In this document: positions 1 to 9,017 of the stretch, in pieces
Layout: each line of letters starts with the position of its first letter
Numbering within the stretch: the first letter of the stretch is position 1
The notes under the pieces: model-generated
The model's database searches: none
The model's input: only the letters and a program-made list of their open reading frames with translations
Told to the model about the DNA's origin: nothing
Made by a program: the position numbers and the translations under genes
Assembly (NCBI GenBank): GCA_031292575.1
Contig: JARLGX010000023.1
Coordinates: 20,339 to 84,338 of the forward strand
Length of the DNA stretch: 64,000 nt
Direction of reading: 5' to 3'
DNA from: Paludibacter sp.
GTDB taxonomy: Bacteria; Bacteroidota; Bacteroidia; Bacteroidales; Paludibacteraceae

Positions 1-1
1 A

Positions 2-745
2 GTCTCGCCCGATGATTCCGGTTTAATTTCTGAAGGAAGTGATGAACGAAGAAAGTTTGTTGATGGAGTTATATCTCAATATAATAAGCCGTACCTCAAT
101 CAATTGTTACAATATAATAATGCACTCAAACAACGGAATGCATTGCTAAAATTAGAAGCTAAAGCCGATGAATCCTTATTAGATATTTGGGAAGAGCAAA
201 TGGCCCTTTACGGTACGTATATCCATGAGCAGCGAAAAAAGTTTATCGATGAATTTATTCCTATTTTTCAGGATTTCTACGCTTATATCTCTGGTGGAAA
301 CGAAAAGATTGAACTAACTTACCATTCTCAACATGAGCTTCATAATATAAAAGAAAGAATGGTTGAAACTCGTGACAGAGATCAAATCCTGGGTTATTCC
401 ACACAGGGGATTCATAAAGATGAACTTGAAATGTTATTGGATGGCTACCCCATAAAACGGGTAGGTTCACAGGGACAAAATAAAACCTACCTGATTTCGC
501 TTAAACTTGCACAGTTCGATTTTTTAAAAAGAACTCATCACTTTTCACCGTTACTTCTTTTGGACGATATATTTGATAAACTTGATTCAATCAGGGTGAA
601 AAAAATTGTTGAACTTGTTTCAAGAGAAACTTTTGGTCAAATTTTCATTACTGACACCAATCGTGAACATTTAGATTTAATCTTAAAGCAATTGGGTCAG
701 GATGCAAGTATTTTTCGCGTTGATAATGGCAAAATATCATACTAA
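2..745 (+). CDS. recF: DNA replication and repair protein RecF, C-terminal part (5' end outside window)
   Basis: RecF is an SMC/ABC-like ATPase that loads RecA at gaps through RecFOR. The reading frame is open from base 2, so the gene starts upstream and lacks its N-terminal Walker A here. Seen: the usual RecF mid-region wording around SEGSDERRKFVDGVISQY-like residues at the very start, an ABC signature (SQGQNKTYLISLK, about bases 469-507), and a Walker B with its acidic pair (LLLLDDIFDKLD, about 550-585) followed by a D-loop and a terminal FITDTN switch. The end at 745 is a normal length for the family. Moderately AT-rich like its neighbours. The only doubt is the missing start. Confidence 0.93.
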   Translation, partial: VSPDDSGLISEGSDERRKFVDGVISQYNKPYLNQLLQYNNALKQRNALLKLEAKADESLLDIWEEQMALYGTYIHEQRKKFIDEFIPIFQDFYAYISGGNEKIELTYHSQHELHNIKERMVETRDRDQILGYSTQGIHKDELEMLLDGYPIKRVGSQGQNKTYLISLKLAQFDFLKRTHHFSPLLLLDDIFDKLDSIRVKKIVELVSRETFGQIFITDTNREHLDLILKQLGQDASIFRVDNGKISY

Positions 746-832
746 CTAATTGCATTTTGATATATTTATTGTTTTTATTATTCAACTTTTAATAAATTAA
801 AAATACTTTTATTAGAATATGCTATTTAGAAT

Positions 833-871
833 AAATTTCATTTTGGGAAATATTTTCCTAAAATGAAATTT
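833..871. terminator. Long hairpin between recF and nrdJ
   Basis: An 18-bp stem (833-850 with 854-871, one G-T pair) closes a 3-base loop and is followed by a T-rich run. It lies 88 bases after recF and 180 before nrdJ, so it probably terminates recF transcription. The rest of the 306-base gap is AT-rich; I found no cobalamin riboswitch box in it. Confidence 0.6.
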
Positions 872-1051
872 TTATTTTATTGGTATTCAGATATATAATT
901 TTTATTTTGGAAAACATTTTATTTTTTATTTCAAAAACAAGTATTTAGTATTGGATATATAATAATAAATGCATAACATTGTAGTCCGATTTCATCGGAA
1001 GAAATTATGATCTCAAAATACTTATACTAATCTTTTTAGAAAATTTTTATC

Positions 1052-3601
1052 GTGGAAACAAGAACATTTACTTCAGAAGAAATTAAAAAGTCAACTCTTG
1101 AATATTTCAAAGGAGATGACTTAGCTACTAAAGTTTGGGCAACTAAATACGCCCTCAAAGATTCATATGGCAATACATATGAATTAAATCCGGATGATAT
1201 GCATCATCGTTTAGCTCGGGAAGTTGCCAGAATTGAAAAGAATTACCCAAATCCATTATCACAGGATGAACTTTTTGAATTATTCCGCGATTTCAAATAC
1301 ATTGTTCCTCAAGGAAGTCCAATGACAGGAATTGGTAATGATTTTCAGGTTGCATCCTTATCCAATTGCTTTGTAATAGGTTTTGATGGCGATTCTGATT
1401 CATACGGAGCTATTATTAAAATTGATGAAGAGCAAGTTCAGTTAATGAAACGCCGTGGTGGTGTTGGTCATGATCTGTCACATATTCGTCCCAAAGGTTC
1501 ACCTGTAAAAAATTCTGCTTTAACCTCTACGGGTATTGTGCCATTTATGGAGCGTTATTCAAATTCAACCCGCGAAGTTGCTCAAGATGGACGACGTGGT
1601 GCACTGATGTTGAGCGTTTCAATTAAACACCCTGATTCCGAAACATTTATTGATGCAAAAATGGAGTCTGGAAAAGTTACGGGAGCAAATATTTCTGTAA
1701 AGTTACACGATGACTTCATGGAAGCTGCGATAAATAATAAACCATTTATTCAACAATATCCTGTTCAATCCAAAGATCCCTGGTTCAAAAAAGAAGTCGA
1801 TGCAAACGCAATCTGGAAAAAAATTGTTCATAATGCCTGGCAATCAGCTGAACCCGGAATACTTTTTTGGGATACAATCATTAAAGAATCTGTTCCCGAT
1901 TGTTATGCCGATTTAGGTTATAAAACTGTTTCAACCAATCCATGCGGAGAAATTCCACTTTGTCCATACGATAGTTGTCGCTTGTTGGCTATAAATTTAT
2001 ATTCGTATGTCAATAATCCATTTACACCTGATGCCTCTTTTGATTTTGAATTATTCAACAAGCATGTTGGTTTGGCTCAACGAATCATGGATGACATTAT
2101 TGACCTTGAAATGGAGAAAATTAATAGAATTATTGCTAAAATTGAATCTGATCCTGAAGATGATGCAATCAAAAATACCGAATTTCAACTTTGGGAGAAA
2201 ATTAAAACAAAAACCACTCAGGGAAGAAGAACAGGCGTTGGAACCACTGGTGAAGGAGATATGTTAGCTGCTTTGGGTTATCGGTATGGAACTGAAGAAG
2301 CTACAGATTTTTCCGAAAAAGTGCACAAAGCTGTTGCATTGGCTGCTTACAGCTCATCTGTAACTATGGCAAAAGAACGGGGAGCCTTTTCAGTTTATGA
2401 TGCAAAAAGAGAGGAAAATAATCCGTATATTCAACGATTACGCGAAGCTGATCCCGAGATGTACAAGGAAATGGTAAAATACGGCCGTCGTAATATTGCC
2501 TGTTTGACCATTGCACCAACAGGTACAACAAGCATTATGACTCAAACTACCTCTGGCGTAGAACCTGTATTTATGCCTGTATATACACGTAGACGCAAAG
2601 TGAACCCGAATGATAAAAACGTTCGCATTGACTTTGTTGACGAAAACAATGATTCATGGGAAGAATATGTGGTATTTCACCATAAATTCGTTACATGGAT
2701 GGAAGCAAATAATATATCGACAACAAAAAAATATACCAAAGATGAAGTTGAAGAATTAGTTGCCAAATCTCCTTATTACAAGGCAACCGCCAATGATGTT
2801 GATTGGCTTAAAAAAGTGCAAATGCAGGGTAGAATTCAGAAATGGGTTGATCACTCAATTAGTGTTACTATCAACCTGCCGGCCGATGCTACAGAGGAAT
2901 TAGTAGGACATTTGTACGAAGAGGCGTGGCGCTGTGGTTGCAAAGGTGTAACTGTTTATCGTGATGGTTCTCGCGCTGGAGTATTAATTGCAGTGGATGA
3001 CAAAAAAGAAGAAAAAAAGGAAGAAAAAACAATTTGCTTCCCCTATGATGAAGGATATTTGATCAGACCAAAAGAATTAGATTGTGATGTGGTGCGTTTC
3101 CAAAACGCAAAGGATAAATGGATTGCATTTGTTGGGCTGAAAAACAATAAACCTTATGAAATCTTTACCGGTTTAGCTGATGATGATGAAGGTATTTTAT
3201 TACCTAAAACGGTTAACGAAGGCAAAATCATAAAAACTGTTGATGAAAACGGGAACAAGCGTTACGATTTTCAATTTGTGAACAAACGTGGCTACAAAAC
3301 TACTGTGGAAGGATTATCTCACAAGTTTGATAAAGAATTTTGGAATTATGCGAAATTGATTTCCGGAGTTTTGAGATATGGAATGCCTATAGACCAGGTT
3401 ATAAAGTTAGTTTCAGGACTTCAACTCGACAATGAGTCAATTAACACCTGGAAAGTTGGCGTTGAACGTGCATTAAAAAAATACATACCTGACGGAACTC
3501 AAATACAAGAACAAACTTGCCCTTCGTGCGGACAGAAAGCTTTAGTTTACCAGGAAGGTTGTTTAACTTGCAAAAACTGCGGTTATTCACGCTGTGGTTG
3601 A
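1052..3601 (+). CDS. nrdJ: Adenosylcobalamin-dependent (class II) ribonucleotide reductase
   Basis: Reduces ribonucleotides to deoxyribonucleotides using adenosylcobalamin as radical source, in the cytosol; works with or without oxygen. 849 aa, usual for the long NrdJ type. Seen: SNCFVIG with Cys106 (one cysteine of the redox pair), NPCGEIPL with Cys298 (thiyl-radical loop), APTGTTSIM near 485, KGVTVYRDGSR near 645, and a C-terminal four-cysteine tail (CPSCG...CKNCGYSRCG) that fits the thioredoxin-reducible/zinc tail. The start is GTG at 1052; it is preferred because the N-terminal METRTFTSEE-like stretch matches the family start and no ATG lies nearby. Stand-alone gene with its own terminator. 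No B12 riboswitch was seen upstream. Confidence 0.95.
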   Translation: METRTFTSEEIKKSTLEYFKGDDLATKVWATKYALKDSYGNTYELNPDDMHHRLAREVARIEKNYPNPLSQDELFELFRDFKYIVPQGSPMTGIGNDFQVASLSNCFVIGFDGDSDSYGAIIKIDEEQVQLMKRRGGVGHDLSHIRPKGSPVKNSALTSTGIVPFMERYSNSTREVAQDGRRGALMLSVSIKHPDSETFIDAKMESGKVTGANISVKLHDDFMEAAINNKPFIQQYPVQSKDPWFKKEVDANAIWKKIVHNAWQSAEPGILFWDTIIKESVPDCYADLGYKTVSTNPCGEIPLCPYDSCRLLAINLYSYVNNPFTPDASFDFELFNKHVGLAQRIMDDIIDLEMEKINRIIAKIESDPEDDAIKNTEFQLWEKIKTKTTQGRRTGVGTTGEGDMLAALGYRYGTEEATDFSEKVHKAVALAAYSSSVTMAKERGAFSVYDAKREENNPYIQRLREADPEMYKEMVKYGRRNIACLTIAPTGTTSIMTQTTSGVEPVFMPVYTRRRKVNPNDKNVRIDFVDENNDSWEEYVVFHHKFVTWMEANNISTTKKYTKDEVEELVAKSPYYKATANDVDWLKKVQMQGRIQKWVDHSISVTINLPADATEELVGHLYEEAWRCGCKGVTVYRDGSRAGVLIAVDDKKEEKKEEKTICFPYDEGYLIRPKELDCDVVRFQNAKDKWIAFVGLKNNKPYEIFTGLADDDEGILLPKTVNEGKIIKTVDENGNKRYDFQFVNKRGYKTTVEGLSHKFDKEFWNYAKLISGVLRYGMPIDQVIKLVSGLQLDNESINTWKVGVERALKKYIPDGTQIQEQTCPSCGQKALVYQEGCLTCKNCGYSRCG

Positions 3602-3614
3602 TATTAACTATATA

Positions 3615-3657
3615 TCAATAAAAAAAACGAGTCGTATTGGCTCGTTTTTTTTATTGA
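3615..3657. terminator. Bidirectional terminator between nrdJ and the GT2 gene
   Basis: A 19-bp inverted repeat (3615-3633 and 3639-3657) around the loop GTATT, with A8 on the left and T8 on the right, so it can stop both the plus-strand nrdJ transcript and the convergent minus-strand glycosyltransferase transcript. Confidence 0.85.
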
Positions 3658-3693
3658 ATAAATCAAGAATGTTATAGCAATTGCTTATATATA

Positions 3694-4716
3694 CTATTTA
3701 CCTAATAAAGCACTAAATGTTTTTTTGCCTTTCAAATAATATTCAATCACAATACTTTTTTGTAGAACTTCAGATTGATTATCGCACGTTGAAAACAAAA
3801 TATTCTCTTTTCGTTTTTCTTCAAAGTCTGGTTGCATTTGTTTAAAATGTAATCTGGCTTTAAAAATACTTATTGCATTTCGAGGCTTTCCTGTTATAAA
3901 TAATTGTATAGCAGCCATATAATCGAATACAAATCGCCAAAACATTATATTTTTCAATAATTTAGTGGGTAAATTTTTATAAAGCATCAACAAATTATTT
4001 CGAAAATTAAGATACGTTTTATGTGGACTTTCTACGTTTAAAGTTCCTCCACCTATATGATATACTGTACTTTCAGGTATGCATACGATTCTATAACCTC
4101 TACATTTCAGCCTCCAACACAAGTCAACTTCCTCCATGTGCGCAAAGAAGGCATCGTCCAATCCACCAACTTTCCAATAAATTTTAGACCGGACAACAAA
4201 ACAAGCACCAGTTGCCCAAAAAATATCGGAAATGGTATCATACTGACCTTTATCTTCTTCTGCAGTTCCTAAAATACGACCCCGGCAAAAAGGAAATCCA
4301 AATTTATCAATAAAACCACCTGCTGCACCTGCATGTTCAAAATGACTTCGGCTGAAAAATGAACGAATTTTTGGTTGACAAGCAGCAACGTGCTCATGTT
4401 CATTCATATAATTTATAAGTGGCTCCAACCAGTTTGGTGTAATTTCAACGTCCGAATTCAACAGCACATAATAATCAGCATTAACTTGAGCCAAAGCTTT
4501 GTTATAACCACCTGCAAAACCATAATTTTGATCTAAAATAATAGTTCTAACTGAAGGAAATTTTTCTTGCAAAATCGACAAAGATGAATCTGTTGATGCA
4601 TTATCAGCTACAATAATTTCAACATCAGTAAGTGACGTATTATTTATGAGTATTGGTAAAAATTGTTGTAGGTATTTTTCTCCATTCCAGTTAAGAATGA
4701 CAATAGCTGTGGTCAT
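3694..4716 (-). CDS. Glycosyltransferase family 2 (rhamnosyl/N-glycosyl-type)
   Basis: Cytosolic-face nucleotide-sugar glycosyltransferase, probably acting on a lipid-linked or cell-envelope glycan; the sugar cannot be told from the sequence. 340 aa. Seen: GT-A start with TTAIVILNWNGEKYL, the DNASTDSS loop near residue 40, a metal-binding LLNSDVEI (DxD-like) near 87-93, and the EEVDLCWRLKCRGYR acceptor/catalytic region near 195. The C-terminal segment (LNFRNNLLMLYKNLP) is like the C-terminal part of rhamnosyltransferase-like GT2s. It lies 45 bases downstream of the acyltransferase on the same strand, so the two are probably one envelope operon. Confidence 0.88.
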   Translation of the reverse strand: MTTAIVILNWNGEKYLQQFLPILINNTSLTDVEIIVADNASTDSSLSILQEKFPSVRTIILDQNYGFAGGYNKALAQVNADYYVLLNSDVEITPNWLEPLINYMNEHEHVAACQPKIRSFFSRSHFEHAGAAGGFIDKFGFPFCRGRILGTAEEDKGQYDTISDIFWATGACFVVRSKIYWKVGGLDDAFFAHMEEVDLCWRLKCRGYRIVCIPESTVYHIGGGTLNVESPHKTYLNFRNNLLMLYKNLPTKLLKNIMFWRFVFDYMAAIQLFITGKPRNAISIFKARLHFKQMQPDFEEKRKENILFSTCDNQSEVLQKSIVIEYYLKGKKTFSALLGK

Positions 4717-4761
4717 AAATATTTGATAATAAATAATTTAAATGAAATTGGAATTTGGTAC

Positions 4762-5628
4762 TTAATTATGCGAATGCTTCCATCGTTTGTGCGACCAAAG
4801 CCAAAATTCAGGTGCAGATTCAATTTCCTTTTCTAATATTTGCATATATGCATCAGTTATTTCATGCCCGGCGGTTAAAGTTGGCTCTAATGATATAGCA
4901 TGAAATTCACATTTATAATAACCTCTTTTTATTCTATTAATGTGAATATAAAAAACAGGGTAATTAAATTTCTTAGCCAATTGCTCAGTGCCTAATAGTA
5001 CCGGAGTATCCTGATTTAAAAAAGTTGTCCAATAATGAGCACTTTTTCCTGTGGGCGATTGATCGGCAATCATGCCAAACACAGCCACTTTGCCTTCATT
5101 TTTCATATTAACCATTGTACGAAGCAAATCCTTTTTTTCAGTATTTTTTCCAGTAAATTTGGAGCGTAATTCGAGCATTAACGTATCAAATTTCTTATTT
5201 CTAAGCTTTTTATAAATGTTATGCATTTTGTTGTCTGTTGGCAATATCAACGAAACAGCAGAAGCCCATTCCCAATTACAATAATGGGCCGTCATTAACA
5301 TTACACTTTTCCCATTTCTTACTTGTTCTACAATGGGTTCGTAGTTTCCCAAATTAAATCTACGAAGTATCTCATTTTTGCTCATATGCATTTCGTACAT
5401 AGTTTCAACAAATATATCACAAAAATAATGGTAGAATCGACGTTCAATGTTTCGTCTTTCTTTTTCCGATTTTTCAGGAAATGATTTTGCCAAATTTGTT
5501 TTCACAACATTCCTTCTGTATCTAACTATATAATAAATAATTGGATAAGAAATATCTGAAATAATATAAAGTAAACGTAACGGCAGCCACGTCATTAACC
5601 AAAGTAAACCATACAAAACTTTAAACAT
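4762..5628 (-). CDS. Lipid A biosynthesis acyltransferase (LpxL/HtrB family)
   Basis: Transfers an acyl chain to a lipid A precursor or related lipid at the inner membrane. 288 aa from the ATG at 5628. The open frame extends to a TTG at 5676, but MFKVLYGLLWLMTWLPLRLLY is the usual N-terminal membrane anchor, so the ATG is preferred. Seen: the HX4E-type motif within TAHYCNWEWAS (His and Glu), an AVFGMIADQSP block, and a PVFYIHINR stretch as in LpxL/HtrB proteins. C-terminus FWLWSHKRWK is typical of the family. Followed by the GT2 gene on the same strand. Exact acyl position unknown. Confidence 0.88.
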   Translation of the reverse strand: MFKVLYGLLWLMTWLPLRLLYIISDISYPIIYYIVRYRRNVVKTNLAKSFPEKSEKERRNIERRFYHYFCDIFVETMYEMHMSKNEILRRFNLGNYEPIVEQVRNGKSVMLMTAHYCNWEWASAVSLILPTDNKMHNIYKKLRNKKFDTLMLELRSKFTGKNTEKKDLLRTMVNMKNEGKVAVFGMIADQSPTGKSAHYWTTFLNQDTPVLLGTEQLAKKFNYPVFYIHINRIKRGYYKCEFHAISLEPTLTAGHEITDAYMQILEKEIESAPEFWLWSHKRWKHSHN

Positions 5629-5721
5629 AACAACCAGTGTATTAATAACATCATATTTAAATAAAATTGAACTCAATAAAATTCAGCTATAAATTTGAAT
5701 AACGATTTTTCAAATTTATGA

Positions 5722-5758
5722 AAAAAAACACCTAGTATTAAATTATACCGGTGTTTTT
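5722..5758 (-). terminator. Terminator after the small acidic gene
   Basis: On the minus strand, AAAAACACC...GGTGTTTTT arms with an inner GTAT/ATAC pairing and a run of T after the 3' arm. It separates the 110-aa gene from the downstream acyltransferase. Confidence 0.7.
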
Positions 5759-5789
5759 CTTTATTTATAAATAGTTGTTTGAATTCCAA

Positions 5790-6122
5790 TTAGTCTTCTT
5801 CTTTATAGATTCCGAGCGATTTGCCATATTCATATTCAGCATCCAAAATAAGCTGAATATCGTCTTCGCTTAACTTAATTTTGTCTTTTTTTGAACTTTT
5901 AAGAATAAATTTAAACATTTCTTCCTCGTCAATACTTGCTTCTTCCGTCGAATCTTCATCAATCAATCCATTTTCGTCATAGAAATCGTACACAACATCC
6001 AATACATATTCAATTTTATCTTCATCAATTCTTTTTTTTGAATCTTCCGGGATAGAATTAAGAATGAATTTTACCGCATCGTCTTCATCATATACCAACA
6101 AATCGTCTTCTTTAGTTTTCAT
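5790..6122 (-). CDS. Small acidic protein with two internal repeats, function unknown
   Basis: 110 aa, very acidic. Not recognised as a named family. Seen: two copies of a roughly 37-residue helical unit, about residues 13-49 (AVKFILNS...EYVLDVVYDFYDENG) and 68-104 (MFKFILKS...QLILDAEYEYGKSLG), joined by an acidic linker rich in D and E. The duplication suggests a small two-domain helical protein. A TATCTTTG -7 box sits 47-54 bases upstream and a terminator follows, so it is a single-gene unit. No signal peptide or cysteine. Function should be left open. Confidence 0.75.
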   Translation of the reverse strand: MKTKEDDLLVYDEDDAVKFILNSIPEDSKKRIDEDKIEYVLDVVYDFYDENGLIDEDSTEEASIDEEEMFKFILKSSKKDKIKLSEDDIQLILDAEYEYGKSLGIYKEED

Positions 6123-6168
6123 AATATAATATTTTAAGGATAAATTATTTTTTACTTCTATTTAACTT

Positions 6169-6176
6169 CAAAGATA
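6169..6176 (-). promoter_or_regulatory. -7 promoter box for the small acidic gene
   Basis: TATCTTTG on the minus strand matches TAnnTTTG of the Bacteroidota housekeeping sigma factor, 47 bases before the ATG. No clear TTTG at -33. The rest of the 6123-6395 gap shows nothing else I can support. Confidence 0.55.
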
Positions 6177-6395
6177 GATTAATTATTTAAAAATACAGGA
6201 GTTTTCTATCTATTTTTTTGAAAAAATATAATCTTTTATAGCCTAAATTTAATTGGAATTTTATTTTTATAAAAGAATTCAAAAATTAATCTGATCAATT
6301 AATCATTAATAAGCAATTTTTTCAATCTTTGTAGATAAAAATAAATTAAAAATTGTAGAGGTCAGAATAATAAGAAAACCAAACTTTTAAGTCAA

Positions 6396-7469
6396 ATGAC
6401 ACTTTCCGAAATATCAAATTTACGCATTAAAAATCAACAAATTGAGGGTTTAATGCATCGTTCGCCAAAAGAAATAGTAAGTTGGTTTGGTGCAATGCAA
6501 GCTCAGGATTTTACTATGGCTAAATGGGCAATTGGCTTACGCGTGTTAAATTCAACTGAAAAGACAATAGAAGAAGCTTATAATAATGGTGATATTTTAA
6601 GAACTCATTTAATGCGTCCAACCTGGCACTTTGTTGCAGCTGATGATATAAATTGGATGTTGGAACTTACAGCTCATCGAATTAAGCAGCAGATGAATTC
6701 AAATAATAAACGCCTGGAGATGACAGATTTAATTTATTCAAAATCAAATAAAATAATTGAGAAGCAGTTAGTTGAGTGTAAAAATTTAACTAGAGAAGAA
6801 TTGACTGAGGCATTAAAAATTGAAAAAATAAATACAAATGAAAACAGACTTTCTCATATACTGATGCGCGCCGAATTAGACAGAATAATTTGTAGTGGTC
6901 CGTTGAAGGGGAAAAAACTGACATATTCATTACTTGCAGACCGGGTAAATTCTATTAAAACCTTAAATAAAGATGAAGCTCTTGCTGAATTAGCAAAAAG
7001 ATATTTTACAAGCCATTCTCCAGCAACTTTACGTGATTTTATTTGGTGGTCAGGATTATCGGTTGCAAATGCCCGTCATGCATTGGAATTAGTTAAATCT
7101 AATTTCATCTCGGAGACAATAAACTCTGAAACATATTGGGTAACAAATTCAATATCAATGAATAAATATAGTAATCCGTCAATTCATTTATTACCAGCTT
7201 TCGATGAATTCCTAATTGGCTACACCAATCGGGAAGCAGCATTAAAATTAGTTGATAACAGGAAAATAATTTCAGAAAACGGCATTTTTCGTCCCACAAT
7301 AGTTGCTCAGGGCCAGGTGATTGGATTGTGGAAAAAGCTTGCAAAAAAAAATAAAGTGATGATTGAGCTAAATCTATTTCAAGCTTATGAAGACAATATT
7401 AAGATTGAAAGTGAAATCATTCGGTACGAGACTTACCTGAATAATAAAGTGGAATTAACCATAAAGTAA
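6396..7469 (+). CDS. Winged-helix DNA-binding protein of the HTH_42/AlkZ-like family
   Basis: Members of this family (Pfam HTH_42; AlkZ, YcaQ/AlkX) are DNA glycosylases that remove bulky or crosslinked alkyl-purine lesions, though many members are untested. 357 aa. Seen: the Q-x-Q pair of the AlkZ catalytic motif at Gln35-Ala36-Gln37 (AMQAQD), and the RTHLMRPTWHFV block at 69-80 that is diagnostic of the family; the C-terminal half has the LLPAFDEFLIGY segment. A QxQ rather than the QxD of the YcaQ branch suggests the AlkZ-like side (inference). Ends in the terminator shared with the tRNA-Pro site. Confidence 0.85.
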   Translation: MTLSEISNLRIKNQQIEGLMHRSPKEIVSWFGAMQAQDFTMAKWAIGLRVLNSTEKTIEEAYNNGDILRTHLMRPTWHFVAADDINWMLELTAHRIKQQMNSNNKRLEMTDLIYSKSNKIIEKQLVECKNLTREELTEALKIEKINTNENRLSHILMRAELDRIICSGPLKGKKLTYSLLADRVNSIKTLNKDEALAELAKRYFTSHSPATLRDFIWWSGLSVANARHALELVKSNFISETINSETYWVTNSISMNKYSNPSIHLLPAFDEFLIGYTNREAALKLVDNRKIISENGIFRPTIVAQGQVIGLWKKLAKKNKVMIELNLFQAYEDNIKIESEIIRYETYLNNKVELTIK

Positions 7470-7490
7470 AGTAACAGTTGCATAAATACG

Positions 7491-7539
7491 ACAAATAAAA
7501 AAGGGTTTACCGTTAAACGATAAACCCTTTTTTATTTGT
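7491..7539. terminator. Perfect 19-bp inverted repeat, terminator at the tRNA-Pro integration site
   Basis: Arms 7491-7509 and 7521-7539 are perfectly complementary and contain AAAAAAGGGTTTA/TAAACCCTTTTTT. It ends the plus-strand AlkZ-like gene. Its right arm runs 5 bases into the att repeat; in the empty chromosome it would also terminate the minus-strand tRNA-Pro gene. Confidence 0.9.
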
Positions 7540-7583
7540 CGGGGTAGCGGGATTCGAACCCACGACCCCCTGCTCCCAAAGCA
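7535..7583 (-). repeat. att repeat, left end of the integrative element (tRNA-Pro 3' fragment)
   Basis: 49 bases identical to 25871-25919. It is the T-arm, variable region, 3' half of the anticodon stem-loop and acceptor 3' strand of tRNA-Pro on the minus strand. The tRNA 5' half is absent here, so this copy is a displaced fragment and not a working tRNA. Confidence 0.95.
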
Positions 7584-7671
7584 TAAATTGACTTACCTTT
7601 TAGGTTTGTTATAATACTGTAAATACCATGATTATCAGCTAAATAAACATTATTTTTATCGACTCTCATAG

Positions 7672-7701
7672 TTTGTTATTCGAATATTTTGTTTATATTT
7701 G
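7672..7701 (+). promoter_or_regulatory. Integrase promoter
   Basis: TTTG at 7672-7675, 18-base spacer, TATATTTG at 7694-7701: close to the Bacteroidota consensus. The -7 box overlaps the first TGTGCACA palindrome (7700-7707), so a protein bound there should block or modulate int transcription. Confidence 0.7.
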
Positions 7702-7719
7702 TGCACATTTTGTGCACAT
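7697..7719 (+). repeat. Left pair of TGTGCACA palindromes (11-bp period)
   Basis: Two TGTGCACA palindromes start at 7700 and 7711, one helical turn apart. The 23-base stretch is identical to 25771-25793 near the other end. Candidate arm-type site for the integrase or a recombination/repression factor (inference). The rest of 7584-7748 shows only the promoter. Confidence 0.85.
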
Positions 7720-7748
7720 TTTATATCAACATTTAAAGTTAAACACCT

Positions 7749-8990
7749 ATGGATTGTACGATTACATTCTACTTAGATAGTAGAAGACCAATGAAAAACG
7801 ACATTTATATTGTCAAACTTCGTGTATACGCCCCGGCATTAGGTAAAAAGAAATTGTATGCTACCAGCATTAAATTATCCGAACAAGACTTCGAAAAAGT
7901 TTTTGCTAAGAACCCAAAAGGCAAATTTCTTGATACAGCTAATGAACTAAACAAAATCAAGACAAATGCTATTAATGCTGCAAAAGATGTAATTCCTTTC
8001 TCTTTTGAAAAGTTTGAAGCAGCACTAAACACAGCACCCAAAAACAAAGCTGATGTGATTGATTGCTTTAATACTGCAATAGCTGAAAACAAAAGCTTTG
8101 GGCGGTTGGGTAATGCTGATAACTACCAGAACAGCCTTAATTCAATTAAAAAATTTATCGAAGCAAAATCGGGAAAGAAAGATCAAAAATTGCTTTTTTC
8201 CGAAATCACTACCGACTGGCTGCAAAGATACGAAGAATATATGAAAGAGAAAGGCAAAAGCACAACCACCATAAGTATGTATGTACGTGCATTAAGAGCC
8301 ATTTTCAACAACGCTATCGAAAAGGGTGATATCAGCAGTAAGATTTATCCATTTGGCAAAGAAAAGAGCAAATTCAAGATTTCCAGTGTGAAGAAAGTCA
8401 AGAAAACCCTAAAATCGGACGAACTCAAAAAATTATTTAAAGCAACCGGCTCAGAAGAACAACTTCGAGCAAAAGACTTTTTCTTTTTTTCTTACAATTG
8501 TAGTGGCATGAACTTCAAAGACATTGCCAATTTAACTTATGGTCAATTAGAAGGCAACCGCCTAAAGTTTTTTAGAAAGAAAACTGAGAATACCACTTCT
8601 GAACAAACAGAAATTTCCGTATATTTGACACCTTTTGCACATGATGTGATAAAACGATACGGCAGCGAAAATAAAGGCGCAAACACGCTTATATTCAGTA
8701 TAATCACTAAAGAAATGAGCGCAGAAGAGAAACAAAAGGCAATTAAGAACTTTACACGTTCAGTGAATCAGGGCTTAAAAAAGCTGGCTAAAAAAGTCAA
8801 AATAGATGAAAATATATCTACCTATTACGCCAGGCATTCTTTCAGTACAAATGCAATCAAATCCGGTGCAAGTATGGAGTTGGTAAGTGAGCAACTTGGA
8901 CACGCTGATTTAAAAACTACTCAGAATTATTTTAGTGGCTTTGAGGATGATAGTATAGAAAAATTGACAAAGAAATTAATGAAATTCTAA
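7749..8990 (+). CDS. int: Tyrosine site-specific recombinase (element integrase)
   Basis: Catalyses integration and excision of the element at the tRNA-Pro site. 413 aa. Seen: N-terminal arm-type DNA-binding region (about 1-90, with ITFYLDSRRPMKNDIYIVKL), SAM-like core-binding domain (about 105-200), and catalytic domain (220-405) with Arg362 in YYARHSF, His385 in QLGH and the nucleophile Tyr394 in QNYF. Oddities: the usual first catalytic Arg is Asn255 in CSGMNFKDIANL, and the His of HxxR is Tyr359. Loss of Arg I is known in IntDOT of Bacteroides CTnDOT. First gene inside the left end, with its own promoter overlapping repeated palindromes. Confidence 0.93.
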   Translation: MDCTITFYLDSRRPMKNDIYIVKLRVYAPALGKKKLYATSIKLSEQDFEKVFAKNPKGKFLDTANELNKIKTNAINAAKDVIPFSFEKFEAALNTAPKNKADVIDCFNTAIAENKSFGRLGNADNYQNSLNSIKKFIEAKSGKKDQKLLFSEITTDWLQRYEEYMKEKGKSTTTISMYVRALRAIFNNAIEKGDISSKIYPFGKEKSKFKISSVKKVKKTLKSDELKKLFKATGSEEQLRAKDFFFFSYNCSGMNFKDIANLTYGQLEGNRLKFFRKKTENTTSEQTEISVYLTPFAHDVIKRYGSENKGANTLIFSIITKEMSAEEKQKAIKNFTRSVNQGLKKLAKKVKIDENISTYYARHSFSTNAIKSGASMELVSEQLGHADLKTTQNYFSGFEDDSIEKLTKKLMKF

Positions 8991-9017
8991 CGATATACAT
9001 TTTTTGAATCTGATTCT

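Noticed and set aside
746..1051. Cobalamin riboswitch ahead of the B12-dependent nrdJ
   Set aside because: No B12-box (GCCACTG-like) or multi-helix leader found; only an AT-rich hairpin terminator.
7535..7583. Second working tRNA-Pro gene
   Set aside because: Only the 3' part is present; the D arm and acceptor 5' strand are missing.
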